From Sulfurimonas sp. (GTDB taxonomy: Bacteria > Campylobacterota > Campylobacteria > Campylobacterales > Sulfurimonadaceae), in NCBI GenBank assembly GCA_027056465.1, contig JALUKS010000118.1, forward strand, positions 1 to 26,566: 26,566 nt of DNA, in the 5' to 3' direction. How positions within the stretch are numbered: the first letter of the stretch is position 1; each line of letters starts with the position of its first letter. This document shows, in pieces, positions 8,143 to 14,889 of this stretch. The notes beneath the pieces were generated by a model that made no database searches, was not told where the DNA came from, and saw nothing but the letters and a program-made list of their open reading frames with translations. Both the position numbers and the translations under genes were made by a program.

Positions 8143-8159
8143 TTGGAACACTCTTTGCT
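8143..8159 (+). promoter_or_regulatory. Sigma-54 promoter of the flgF-flgG unit
   Basis: TTGGAAC-ACTCT-TTGCT has the invariant GG (8145-8146) and GC (8157-8158) separated by 10 bp, as in the sigma-54 consensus TGGCAC-N5-TTGC. It lies about 52 nt upstream of the flgF start. In Campylobacterota the rod, hook and basal-body genes of this class are RpoN-dependent and activated by FlgS/FlgR, which fits. Confidence 0.75.
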
Positions 8160-8210
8160 TTTTAAAATCAAATTGATAAAACATTTTAAATGAGTAAAAG
8201 GTGAGATACT

Positions 8211-9038
8211 ATGCAAACAGGCTACTATGCTGCGGCAGCAGGAATGGTGACACAGTTTAACAGACTAGACAACATCGCCAATAACCTCGCAAATGTTAAT
8301 ACTGCAGGGTTTAAAGAAGATAATCTAATTGTAGGTGATTTTATGCGTATCTTTCAAGAGAAACGTGATGCACTTCCAAATGCTAATCAGACAAAAGAGG
8401 GTGCAAAGTTTCTTAACCGTACTCTTACTCGTGCTCCACAAATTGTAGACTCTTATACAAAACAGGCTGAAGGAACATTGCAAAGCACATCAAATCCTTT
8501 GGATTTAGCATTAACAAGAGAGGGACTTTTCTTCGCAGTAAAAACACCACAAGGTGTGCGCTTAACTCGTGATGGAAGTTTCTCGACAAATGATGAGGGA
8601 AAACTTGTTACAAAGCAGGGGTATGAAGTTCTTTCAGATGATTATCTTAAAAATCCTAAAAATGGTGCTATAACTATTGCTAACTCTGATACCATAGTAG
8701 CTATAGATAAAAATGGTCAAATTTCGACAAACATACCAAATAGTGCTAGTCTCATACCAAACAAAAAATTACTCATAGCACAACCTCAGGATATAACAAA
8801 GCTTAAAAAAGAGGGTGATAATCTTTATGCTTTTAATGATATAAAAGATATTCAAGCTGTTTCAGAGAGTGGATCTGTAGAGCAAGGTTTTATAGAAAAG
8901 AGTAATGTCAATGCAGTAAAAATGATGACAGATCTTATTGAAACAAATCGACTTGTTGGAATGTACCAAAAAGCGATGAGTACACAGATGGACGATATGA
9001 ACAAAGATGCAATAGAAAAAATTGCAAGAAAAGCTTAA
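8211..9038 (+). CDS. flgF: Flagellar proximal rod protein FlgF (FlgG2)
   Basis: 275 residues. The N-terminus has the rod/hook signature LDNIANNLANVNTAGFKED (about 21-39) and the C-terminus (about 225-275: EQGFIEKSNVNAVKMMTDLI) has the matching FlgF/FlgG/FlgE end motif; both ends form the coiled-coil core of the flagellar axial structure. It is exported by the flagellar type III system and assembles below the FlgG distal rod. In Campylobacter the equivalent gene, directly before flgG, is called flgF or flgG2. The ribosome binding site AAGGTGAG lies 6-7 bases before the ATG, and a sigma-54 promoter lies upstream. flgG follows after 26 bp. Confidence 0.9.
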   Translation: MQTGYYAAAAGMVTQFNRLDNIANNLANVNTAGFKEDNLIVGDFMRIFQEKRDALPNANQTKEGAKFLNRTLTRAPQIVDSYTKQAEGTLQSTSNPLDLALTREGLFFAVKTPQGVRLTRDGSFSTNDEGKLVTKQGYEVLSDDYLKNPKNGAITIANSDTIVAIDKNGQISTNIPNSASLIPNKKLLIAQPQDITKLKKEGDNLYAFNDIKDIQAVSESGSVEQGFIEKSNVNAVKMMTDLIETNRLVGMYQKAMSTQMDDMNKDAIEKIARKA

Positions 9039-9064
9039 TAAAATAACTTCAAGGAAATAAGATT

Positions 9065-9853
9065 ATGATGCAATCACTATATACTGCTTCTACGGGAATG
9101 CTCGGGATGCAAACACAGATAGATACAACTGCTAATAATATTGCCAATGTAAATACTATAGGGTTTAAAAAGAGCCGTGCAGAGTTCTCAGATCTTATGT
9201 ACAATGTAATGGAGTATGCGGGAACATCTACCTCAGATACTACAAAAAGCCCAACAGGTATAGAGGTAGGTCTCGGTGTTCGACCTACTGCAATAAATAA
9301 AATCTTTGCAGAGGGTTCACTTAAACAGACTGACAATCAACTTGATGTGGCTATTACTGGGCATGGTTTTTTTAAACTGGAACTCCCAGATGGTACTGAA
9401 GTTTACTCAAGAAATGGTGCCTTTAAGGTTGATCAAGATGGTACTATGGTGAATTCTGATGGGTATAAAGTTATTCCTCAAATCGTTGTACCACCTGATG
9501 CAACAAATATCTCTATAGGTACAGATGGTACTGTAACAGTAGTACAACCTGGGCAAACACAGGCAACACAGATAGGACAGATCCAAACTACAAACTTTAT
9601 CAACCCAGCAGGTCTACACTCAATGGGAGACAACCTTTATATAGAAACAGATGCTTCTGGTCAACCTGTTGAAGGTGTTCCTGGAGTGGACGGTCTAGGA
9701 ACACTTCGTCAAGGTTTTGTAGAATTGAGTAACGTTCAACTTGTAGTAGAACTTACAGACCTTATAACGGGGCAACGTGCCTACGATGCTAACTCTAAAA
9801 TCATTACAACGAGTGATGAAATGCTCCAAACAACAAATAATCTTAAACGCTAG
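9065..9853 (+). CDS. flgG: Flagellar distal rod protein FlgG
   Basis: 262 residues, the length typical of FlgG. The N-terminal signature TTANNIANVNTIGFKKSRAE (about 20-39) and the C-terminal GFVELSNVQLVVELTDLITG with TSDEMLQTTNNLKR are both complete. The middle contains the conserved GHGFFKLELPDG and YSRNGAFKVDQDG of the FlgE/F/G domain D1. It polymerises into the distal rod of the flagellar basal body. AAGGA lies upstream of the ATG. It is the second gene of the sigma-54-driven unit; a stem-loop follows the stop. Confidence 0.97.
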   Translation: MMQSLYTASTGMLGMQTQIDTTANNIANVNTIGFKKSRAEFSDLMYNVMEYAGTSTSDTTKSPTGIEVGLGVRPTAINKIFAEGSLKQTDNQLDVAITGHGFFKLELPDGTEVYSRNGAFKVDQDGTMVNSDGYKVIPQIVVPPDATNISIGTDGTVTVVQPGQTQATQIGQIQTTNFINPAGLHSMGDNLYIETDASGQPVEGVPGVDGLGTLRQGFVELSNVQLVVELTDLITGQRAYDANSKIITTSDEMLQTTNNLKR

Positions 9854-9870
9854 TAACACTTTAAAATAGG

Positions 9871-9899
9871 CTTCATACTAAAAAGTATGAAGTTTCATC
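9871..9899 (+). terminator. Rho-independent terminator after flgG
   Basis: A perfect 9-bp stem CTTCATACT / AGTATGAAG with an AAAA loop, followed by a T-rich run (TTTCATCTTACTCTTTTTT). It lies 18 bp after the flgG stop and closes the flagellar unit before the leuD promoter. The U-tract is interrupted, so efficiency is uncertain. Confidence 0.7.
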
Positions 9900-9944
9900 T
9901 TACTCTTTTTTATTCTCTTCAAGAAAGACAAATGACAATTTGGC

Positions 9945-9950
9945 TATAAT
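9945..9950 (+). promoter_or_regulatory. -10 box of the leuD operon
   Basis: TTTGGCTATAAT is a good extended -10 box 36 nt before the leuD ATG, with an AGGA ribosome binding site close to the start. No -35 hexamer is evident, as is usual in this phylum. Confidence 0.55.
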
Positions 9951-9986
9951 CGCATAATTATTTTATAAATTATAATAGGATTTACA

Positions 9987-10496
9987 ATGCAAAAAGCAAA
10001 TATTAACGGTAAAGTTTGGACTTTCGGCAAAGATATAGATACAGACTTAATCATAGCAGCTCGCTACTTAAATACATCAGTTCCAGAGGAACTCGCAAAG
10101 CATGTCATGGAAGATGCAGACCCTGAGTTTGTCTCTAAAATGAGTGTAGGTGACATTATAGTTGCTGGTGAGAACTTCGGATGTGGTTCAAGTCGTGAAC
10201 ATGCACCAATAGCACTTAAAGCTGCTGGAGTTGCTGCGATAATCGCTCCAACATTTGCAAGAATTTTTTATAGAAACGCATTTAATATGGGTCTTCCTAT
10301 CTTTGAGCTTCAAGAGAGTGCTGAGATAAAAGAGGGCGATGCAGTAACAGTAGATATGAATGCTGGAACTATAACAAACAACACTACAAGCAAAACATAC
10401 AACTTCACACCAATTCCTGCGTTTATGCAAGAGCTTATTGATGCTGGTGGGTTGATGAACTTTGCACAAAATGAGATAGAAGGAAAAAATAGATGA
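9987..10496 (+). CDS. leuD: 3-isopropylmalate dehydratase small subunit
   Basis: 169 residues, matching the short LeuD class. With LeuC (not in this window) it forms isopropylmalate isomerase, which converts 2- to 3-isopropylmalate in leucine synthesis. The signature GENFGCGSSREHAPIALKAA (about 61-80) is the aconitase swivel-domain loop that contacts substrate. The N-terminal WTFGKDIDTDLIIAARYL is also typical. First gene of the cluster; its TGA overlaps the leuB ATG (ATGA). Confidence 0.97.
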   Translation: MQKANINGKVWTFGKDIDTDLIIAARYLNTSVPEELAKHVMEDADPEFVSKMSVGDIIVAGENFGCGSSREHAPIALKAAGVAAIIAPTFARIFYRNAFNMGLPIFELQESAEIKEGDAVTVDMNAGTITNNTTSKTYNFTPIPAFMQELIDAGGLMNFAQNEIEGKNR

Positions 10497-11560
10497 AAAA
10501 CTACAAAATAACACTTATAAAGGGTGATGGCATTGGTCCAGAGATTATTGATGAGGCTGTAAAAGTTTTAGATGCAGTAGCGTCTAGCTCTGGATTTCAT
10601 TTCTCTTATGATGAAGCACTTATGGGTGGTATCGCTTATGATATTACTGGCGATCCGCTTCCTCAAGAGACTATTACTAAGTCTTTAAACTCTGATGCTG
10701 TTCTTTTTGGATCTATTGGTGGTCCTCAGTGGGATGATCTTCCTCGTGAAAAACGTCCTGAGAGTGGGCTTCTTCGCTTTAGAAAAGAGCTTGGCGTTTA
10801 TGCTAACCTTCGCCCAGCTGTTGTTTATGATGAGCTTATTAATGCCTCTTCTTTAAAACCTGAGATTATTAAGGGTGTCGATATAATGGTAGTACGTGAG
10901 CTTATCGGTGGTATCTATTTTGGTGAGCCTAAAGGTAGGGATGAGAACAAGGGTTGGAATACTATGGTCTATAGTCGTGAAGAGATTGTTCGTATCGCGC
11001 ATCAAGCATTCCGTATCGCTCAAAAACGCGAGAAGAGAGTATGCTCTATAGATAAGGCAAATGTTCTTGATGTCTCTCAACTCTGGAGAGATACTGTGAT
11101 AGAAGTTGCAAAAGAGTATCCTGATGTTGAGCTTACTCACATGTATGTAGATAATGCAGCTATGCAACTTGTACTTAATCCTAAGCAGTTTGATGTTATG
11201 CTTACTGGAAATATTTTTGGTGATATTCTCTCTGATGAAGCTTCTATGCTTTGTGGTTCTATCGGTCTTTTACCTTCAGCTTCTGTTGGTGAGAAGATTG
11301 GTGTTTATGAGCCTATTCACGGTTCAGCTCCTGATATTGCTGGGCAAGGTATAGCAAACCCTATCGCTACTATTGCTTCTGCATCAATGATGCTTCGCTA
11401 TGCACTAGGGGAAGTTGAAGCTGCAGATAAAGTGGATAATTCTATCAAAAAAGTTCTTAGCGAGGGTTACCGTACTGGTGATTTAGCTCAGTTTGATGCA
11501 AAAGAGGTCTGCTCTACTAGTGAGATAGGTTCTATCATCGCTAACTATTTAGAAAGATAG
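10493..11560 (+). CDS. leuB: 3-isopropylmalate dehydrogenase
   Basis: 355 residues. It catalyses NAD-dependent oxidative decarboxylation of 3-isopropylmalate in leucine synthesis. Family motifs are the N-terminal ITLIKGDGIGPEI, RPESGLLRFRKELGVYANLR with the substrate arginines, VVRELIGGIYFGEP, and the metal-binding/signature stretch GNIFGDILSDEASMLCGSIG, followed by the NAD-binding YEPIHGSAPDIAGQGIANP. It overlaps leuD by 4 bp and is followed after 16 bp by a small TPR-like gene. Confidence 0.98.
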   Translation: MKNYKITLIKGDGIGPEIIDEAVKVLDAVASSSGFHFSYDEALMGGIAYDITGDPLPQETITKSLNSDAVLFGSIGGPQWDDLPREKRPESGLLRFRKELGVYANLRPAVVYDELINASSLKPEIIKGVDIMVVRELIGGIYFGEPKGRDENKGWNTMVYSREEIVRIAHQAFRIAQKREKRVCSIDKANVLDVSQLWRDTVIEVAKEYPDVELTHMYVDNAAMQLVLNPKQFDVMLTGNIFGDILSDEASMLCGSIGLLPSASVGEKIGVYEPIHGSAPDIAGQGIANPIATIASASMMLRYALGEVEAADKVDNSIKKVLSEGYRTGDLAQFDAKEVCSTSEIGSIIANYLER

Positions 11561-11576
11561 AGTTAGATAGACAAAG

Positions 11577-11825
11577 ATGAAGACACTCACTTTAGCAAAT
11601 ATTTATGAGCTTCAAGGTCTTAAAGAAGAGGCTCTTGATATTTATAAAGATGTCTTAAAAAAAGACCCCAACAATAGTGATGCAAAAATTGCAATAAGAA
11701 GATTATCTGGAATGCGTCGTAAATTTTTGCATGTAAATCAAGAGATGAAAGAGTATTTTTTGAAGATGGAAACCGATGTAGAGTTTAAAGAGTTTGAAAG
11801 GTGGTTATTAAAAGCATGGAACTAA
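11577..11825 (+). CDS. Small TPR-like protein
   Basis: 82 residues. The first half (about 3-45) is one tetratricopeptide repeat: LANIYELQGLKEEALDIYKD followed by VLKKDPNNSDAKIAIRRLSG. The second half is a charged helix ending in FKEFERWLLKAWN. A single repeat usually serves protein-protein contact, perhaps with the product of the next gene. In Campylobacter jejuni a small hypothetical gene (Cj0787) stands just before ciaD, and this may be its counterpart; that is inference from gene order. The gene overlaps the CiaD-like gene by 10 bp and probably belongs to the leuD operon. Confidence 0.8.
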   Translation: MKTLTLANIYELQGLKEEALDIYKDVLKKDPNNSDAKIAIRRLSGMRRKFLHVNQEMKEYFLKMETDVEFKEFERWLLKAWN

Positions 11826-12172
11826 AAGATGTCATACTCTCAACACTTGCCGAGATGGAAGAGTCACATGAAACTGTTACAAATGAAACTAAGAGAGTAG
11901 CTACTACAATAGAAAAAGAGCCATTCTTTGAGCCATCAAAAGAAGAAAACACTCCTATTTATGATGCACCACAAAGTGTAAAAAGTTTTGATAGTGAACT
12001 TATCTATCTCAACTCTATACGAGAGAGACTTCTCGTACTCTTTGAAGGTTTTCAAGCACCCAATAATGCAAATATAGAAGCAAAAGTTGATATGACTCTA
12101 AATTTTTTAGAGTATACACTTGCCACTATAGATGAGAGAGTTCATAAGCTAGAAAAAGGAAAAATAGAGTGA
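11816..12172 (+). CDS. CiaD-like protein
   Basis: 118 residues from the ATG at 11816; an in-frame GTG at 11801 would add five. The N-terminus MELKDVILSTLAEMEE and the C-terminal block SIRERLLVLFEGFQAPN then NFLEYTLATIDERVHKLEK resemble CiaD of Campylobacter jejuni, including the motif ER-LFEG-NFLE-LA-IEER. The middle (about 25-60) is acidic and probably disordered. In C. jejuni CiaD is a flagellum-exported effector and the gene also lies near purU. Here it sits between a TPR-like gene and purU in what is probably a free-living organism, so a general cellular role is likely. The TGA overlaps the purU GTG (GTGA). The family assignment is from memory of the sequence, without an alignment. Confidence 0.7.
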   Translation: MELKDVILSTLAEMEESHETVTNETKRVATTIEKEPFFEPSKEENTPIYDAPQSVKSFDSELIYLNSIRERLLVLFEGFQAPNNANIEAKVDMTLNFLEYTLATIDERVHKLEKGKIE

Positions 12173-13005
12173 ATCAATATAGAGTTTTAATAGATGCAAA
12201 TGATGAAAAAGGTTTAGTACATAAAGTATCGGATATATTTTTTAACTACGATCTTAATATCCTCTCAAATAGTGAGTTTGTTGCTAAAGAGTCAAATAAA
12301 TTTTTTATGAGAAGTGTTGTAGAGGGTGCTATAAATAAAAAAGAGCTTTGTGATGCTATAAGTGCAATTTTACCTGAAAATTCAAGTGTAAAAGTTATTG
12401 AACCAAAGAAAAAAAATATTGTCATTATGGTAACTAAAGAGCTTCATGCACTGGGTGATATTCTCATCCGACATGAAGCTGGAGAGCTTGAAGCAAATAT
12501 TTTAGCAGTCGTTTCCAATTATGATAAGCTTGAATCTTTGGTGGAGAAGTTTAACATACCTTATATCACTATCTCTCATGAGGGACTTGAACGCGAAGAG
12601 CATGAGCAGAAGATTATAGAGTGTATAAACTCTTTTGAAAGTGTCGATTACATTGTACTTGCAAAATATATGCGTATACTTACACCTACATTTGTCAAAG
12701 CATTTGATGAGAAGATAATGAATATCCATCACTCTTTCTTACCTGCGTTTATAGGAGCAAATCCTTACAAACAAGCCTTTGAGCGTGGAGTAAAAATCAT
12801 CGGTGCAACAGCTCACTTTGTAAATAATAATCTTGATGAAGGACCAATCATCGCTCAAGAGATTATACCTATAAACCATGCGTATAGTTGGAAAGATATG
12901 CAGCGTTCAGGAAAAGATGTCGAGAAAATTGTTCTCTCTCGTGCACTGAAATTAGCTCTTGAAGATAGAATATTTGTCTATGAAAATAAAACGGTGATTT
13001 TTTAA
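12169..13005 (+). CDS. purU: Formyltetrahydrofolate deformylase
   Basis: 278 residues with an N-terminal ACT-like regulatory domain (about 1-80) and a C-terminal formyltransferase-fold domain (about 84-278). It hydrolyses 10-formyl-tetrahydrofolate to formate and tetrahydrofolate, supplying formate for PurT and balancing the one-carbon pool. Catalytic residues are N185 and H187 in MNIHHSFLPAF and D223 in NNNLDEGPIIAQ. The start is a GTG overlapping the preceding TGA, with AAGGA about 8 bases upstream. Its stop overlaps the trmL start (TAATG). Confidence 0.96.
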   Translation: MNQYRVLIDANDEKGLVHKVSDIFFNYDLNILSNSEFVAKESNKFFMRSVVEGAINKKELCDAISAILPENSSVKVIEPKKKNIVIMVTKELHALGDILIRHEAGELEANILAVVSNYDKLESLVEKFNIPYITISHEGLEREEHEQKIIECINSFESVDYIVLAKYMRILTPTFVKAFDEKIMNIHHSFLPAFIGANPYKQAFERGVKIIGATAHFVNNNLDEGPIIAQEIIPINHAYSWKDMQRSGKDVEKIVLSRALKLALEDRIFVYENKTVIF

Positions 13006-13472
13006 TGTCTTTCAACTTAGTGCTAGTAAACCCTCAAATCCCTAATAATACAGGGGCAATAGGTCGCCTCTGTGTAAATGCAGGAGCAACGCTACATCTT
13101 ATAAAACCTATAGGTTTCGATATAGATGAAAAAGCAGTTCGCCGTGCTGGACTTGACTATTGGAGTAGACTTGATCTTCGTGTTTGGGACTCTATTGATT
13201 CGTTTTTTGAAAATAATGAGATAGGTGATAATGCTCATTTTGCTACAACCAAAACGGATAGACCCTACTTTGAGACAGATTTCAAAAATGGTGACTTCAT
13301 CTTTTTTGGAAGTGAAACAGCTGGAATCCCTGAAGAGATTTTAAACAGATACAAAGAGCGAAATATTACTATTCCTATGACAAACGAGGGAAGAAGTTTA
13401 AATCTTGCTATCAGTGCAGGTATAGTTCTCTATGATGCAATTCGCCAAACCTATCCGGAGTCACTATGTTAG
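13005..13472 (+). CDS. trmL: tRNA (cytidine(34)-2'-O)-methyltransferase
   Basis: 155 residues, the length of the minimal TrmL/YibK SPOUT methyltransferase. The knot motifs are clear: LVLVNPQIPNNTGAIGRLCV (about 5-24), FFGSETAGIPEEIL (motif 2) and IPMTNEGRSLNLAISAGIVL (motif 3). It methylates the ribose of the wobble nucleotide in certain tRNA-Leu species using S-adenosylmethionine. It overlaps purU by one base and the next small gene by seven. Confidence 0.95.
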   Translation: MSFNLVLVNPQIPNNTGAIGRLCVNAGATLHLIKPIGFDIDEKAVRRAGLDYWSRLDLRVWDSIDSFFENNEIGDNAHFATTKTDRPYFETDFKNGDFIFFGSETAGIPEEILNRYKERNITIPMTNEGRSLNLAISAGIVLYDAIRQTYPESLC

Positions 13473-13603
13473 ATACTTTTATGCTTGTGATGTTTCTACT
13501 CTTTATGGTGTTTATTTTTGCTGGTTACCATAAAACAAAATCAGAACAACGTGAAAAATATGATGAAGCTAGGAAAAAAGAAGAAGATAATCTTCTAAAA
13601 TAA
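13466..13603 (+). CDS. 45-residue single-pass membrane protein
   Basis: ATG at 13466 overlaps the end of trmL, with CGGAG about 6-7 bases upstream. Translation gives MLDTFMLVMFLLFMVFIFAG, a single membrane helix (about 4-20), followed by a strongly charged tail (YHKTKSEQREKYDEARKKEE). The layout, one helix then a charged cytoplasmic tail, resembles CcoQ/FixQ subunits of cbb3 oxidase and also the small hydrophobic gene Cj0786 that lies in a similar area of C. jejuni, but no specific motif proves either. Last gene of the leuD cluster. Codon use is ordinary and the frame is open for its whole length. Confidence 0.6.
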   Translation: MLDTFMLVMFLLFMVFIFAGYHKTKSEQREKYDEARKKEEDNLLK

Positions 13604-13678
13604 CTTTTTGGCCCAAATCTCCATCTTTGATTCAAATTTTTCAAATAAGCTCTCTACATTTTGAAGAATAACTGACAT
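13595..13678 (-). CDS. Possible 27-residue peptide divergent from S24 repressor
   Basis: An ATG at 13678 on the minus strand is preceded by AAAAAGGATATAAA, a very good ribosome binding site at the right spacing. The reading frame runs 27 codons to a TAG at 13595-13597. The start MSVILQNVESLFEKFE and the end SKMEIWAKKLF together look like a short amphipathic helix with balanced charge. It overlaps the 3' end of the 45-residue membrane gene by 9 bp on the opposite strand. The operator-like sites of the neighbouring repressor lie between the two genes. Whether it is translated is unknown; no family is recognised. Confidence 0.35.
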   Translation of the reverse strand: MSVILQNVESLFEKFESKMEIWAKKLF

Positions 13679-13720
13679 TTTATATCCTTTTTATTTCTAA
13701 AGTTATAGATATTACTATAT

Positions 13721-13801
13721 TTTGACATTAAATATAGAAAATATGTCAAATTGCAATGATAATTTTGACAATTATTCAAAAATACCCTATAATATGACAT
13801 A
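13721..13801. promoter_or_regulatory. TTTGACAT operator-like array
   Basis: Four related sites stand between the 27-codon ORF and the S24 repressor gene: TTTGACAT at 13721-13728, its exact inverse ATGTCAAA at 13743-13750 (14-bp spacer, about two helical turns centre to centre), TTTGACAA at 13764-13771 overlapping the repressor -35 box, and ATGACATA at 13794-13801 just after its -10 box. The arrangement is what one expects of an autoregulated repressor with cooperative dimers. Binding is inferred. Confidence 0.55.
13765..13793 (+). promoter_or_regulatory. Consensus sigma-70 promoter of the S24 repressor
   Basis: TTGACA (13765-13770), a 17-bp spacer and TATAAT (13788-13793): a complete match to the ideal -35/-10 pair. 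Most other promoters in the window show only a -10 box. An AAAGGG ribosome binding site precedes the ATG at 13821. Confidence 0.75.
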
Positions 13802-13820
13802 TTTAATAAAGGGATAGATT

Positions 13821-14483
13821 ATGAATAGTTTTGCTAATATCGTAGAAGAGATAAAAAGTATAGTTTCTTCTGAATTTTCACCTAAAAAAGTTTTTGATAA
13901 AGATATTGCAGATGTTTTAGGCATTAGTCAAATGAACTTTGCAACAATGAAAAAACGTGATAAGATACCATTTACTGAGCTTCTCGACTTTTGTGCACAA
14001 AAGGCAATCAGTATAAACTGGTTACTCTATGGGCAGTCTCCAGAGAGTCTTGTTGAAGCAACCAATAGATTCTATATGGTAAAATACTTTAGTGGTTCGC
14101 ATGCAAGTGCTGGTGGAGGTGGCTTTAGTGACTCTATCGAAGAGGTTAAAGAGTTAGAAATTCCAGAGCATTTTATGTTTATACTTGGTGGTGAACATGA
14201 GATGAAAAATATTGAGGCGATAAATGTCTCAGGTGATTCAATGGAACCAACTTTTAGTTATAATGATATTGTATTCATCAATAGAAGTAAAACAGATCTT
14301 AATCGTGGAGGTGTCTTTACAATTCGTACAGATGCTGGACTTTTTATCAAACGTATTCAAACTCGCATCGATGGCAAAATAGATATTATAAGTGATAACT
14401 CTGTTTACTCAACACAAACTGTTGATTCAAGAGAAGTGGAAGTACTTGGACGTGTTGTAAGTCGTTTTGGAAATGTTGACTAA
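13821..14483 (+). CDS. S24 family LexA/CI-like self-cleaving repressor
   Basis: 220 residues. The N-terminal helix-turn-helix domain (about 1-70: DKDIADVLGISQMNFATMKK) resembles phage CI repressors that recognise an operator. The C-terminal peptidase S24 domain (about 95-215) has the cleavage dipeptide A97-G98 in SHASAGGGGF, the nucleophile S140 in VSGDSMEPT and the general base K177 in FIKRIQ. All catalytic parts are present, so RecA-stimulated self-cleavage is plausible. Campylobacterota generally lack a classic LexA, so a gene of this type could govern a DNA-damage or phage-like response. It is flanked by an operator-like array and an ideal promoter, and no other phage genes are seen, so it may be a domesticated or stand-alone regulator. 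Confidence 0.88.
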   Translation: MNSFANIVEEIKSIVSSEFSPKKVFDKDIADVLGISQMNFATMKKRDKIPFTELLDFCAQKAISINWLLYGQSPESLVEATNRFYMVKYFSGSHASAGGGGFSDSIEEVKELEIPEHFMFILGGEHEMKNIEAINVSGDSMEPTFSYNDIVFINRSKTDLNRGGVFTIRTDAGLFIKRIQTRIDGKIDIISDNSVYSTQTVDSREVEVLGRVVSRFGNVD

Positions 14484-14488
14484 AATAC

Positions 14489-14512
14489 ACTCTTTTTAAG
14501 AACTTAAAGAGT
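14489..14512. terminator. Stem-loop between convergent genes
   Basis: ACTCTTT (14489-14495) pairs with AAAGAGT (14506-14512) around a 10-base loop, between the ends of the S24 repressor gene and the flagellar rod-like gene. It could act as a two-way terminator, but the stem is AT-rich and no strong T-run follows on either strand. Confidence 0.35.
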
Positions 14513-14516
14513 AAGA

Positions 14517-14822
14517 TTATGCTTTTATATCTAAAAGTGTTCCAAACATTTCATCTTCTGTTTTTATAGCAGCTACATTCACTTCTGCAACACTACCAGT
14601 GACTATTTGATCTGGTATTTCTTTCGCTAAATCTGTTTGACTTTTTGCTGAACCTGTGTCATCTGCTAATCTTGCATTTGCAATAGGAGAGTTTCCACTA
14701 TTTGTAATTCGTGTATCTTTTGGAATAAAACCATCTGTGTTGACATTAGCAATATTATTTGCAGTAGTATTTAAAAAAGTTTGATTTGTTTGTAAAGAAG
14801 AGATATTATTAGTGATATTCAT
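14517..14822 (-). CDS. Short flagellar rod-like protein
   Basis: 101 residues. It has both ends of a flagellar rod/hook protein: LNTTANNIANVNTDGFIPKD (about 17-36) near the N-terminus, and EVNVAAIKTEDEMFGTLLDI (about 80-99) at the C-terminus. The usual middle domain is missing, and it is shorter than FlgB or FlgC (about 130-150 residues). It may be a minor axial component or an orphan FlgC-like protein; comparable short proteins are known in other bacteria, by my memory. AAAGGAG lies 6 bases before the ATG. A palindrome overlaps its likely promoter. It lies behind dapD on the same strand, with a 67-bp gap. Confidence 0.75.
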   Translation of the reverse strand: MNITNNISSLQTNQTFLNTTANNIANVNTDGFIPKDTRITNSGNSPIANARLADDTGSAKSQTDLAKEIPDQIVTGSVAEVNVAAIKTEDEMFGTLLDIKA

Positions 14823-14835
14823 CTTTCACTCCTTT

Positions 14836-14857
14836 GTTATATAGTTTATTATATAAC
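14836..14857. repeat. 22-bp palindrome upstream of the short rod-like gene
   Basis: GTTATATA-GTTTAT-TATATAAC, a perfect 8-bp inverted repeat with a 6-base centre. On the minus strand it contains a TATAAT -10 box (14848-14853). It lies 14 bp before the start codon of the flagellar rod-like gene, so it could be an operator or a hairpin at the transcript start. Confidence 0.5.
14848..14853 (-). promoter_or_regulatory. -10 box of the short flagellar rod-like gene
   Basis: TATAAT on the minus strand inside the palindrome at 14836-14857. A looser sigma-28-like pair (TAAA, then CG about 17 bases later) also precedes the gene, but the match is poor, so sigma-70 use is favoured. Confidence 0.35.
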
Positions 14858-14889
14858 GAAGAAGATAAAAGAGAGTTTAGAGAAGAGAA

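Noticed and set aside
13595..14483. Prophage remnant
   Set aside because: Only a repressor and a micro-ORF are present; no integrase, att-like direct repeats or structural genes are seen nearby, so a stand-alone switch is more likely.
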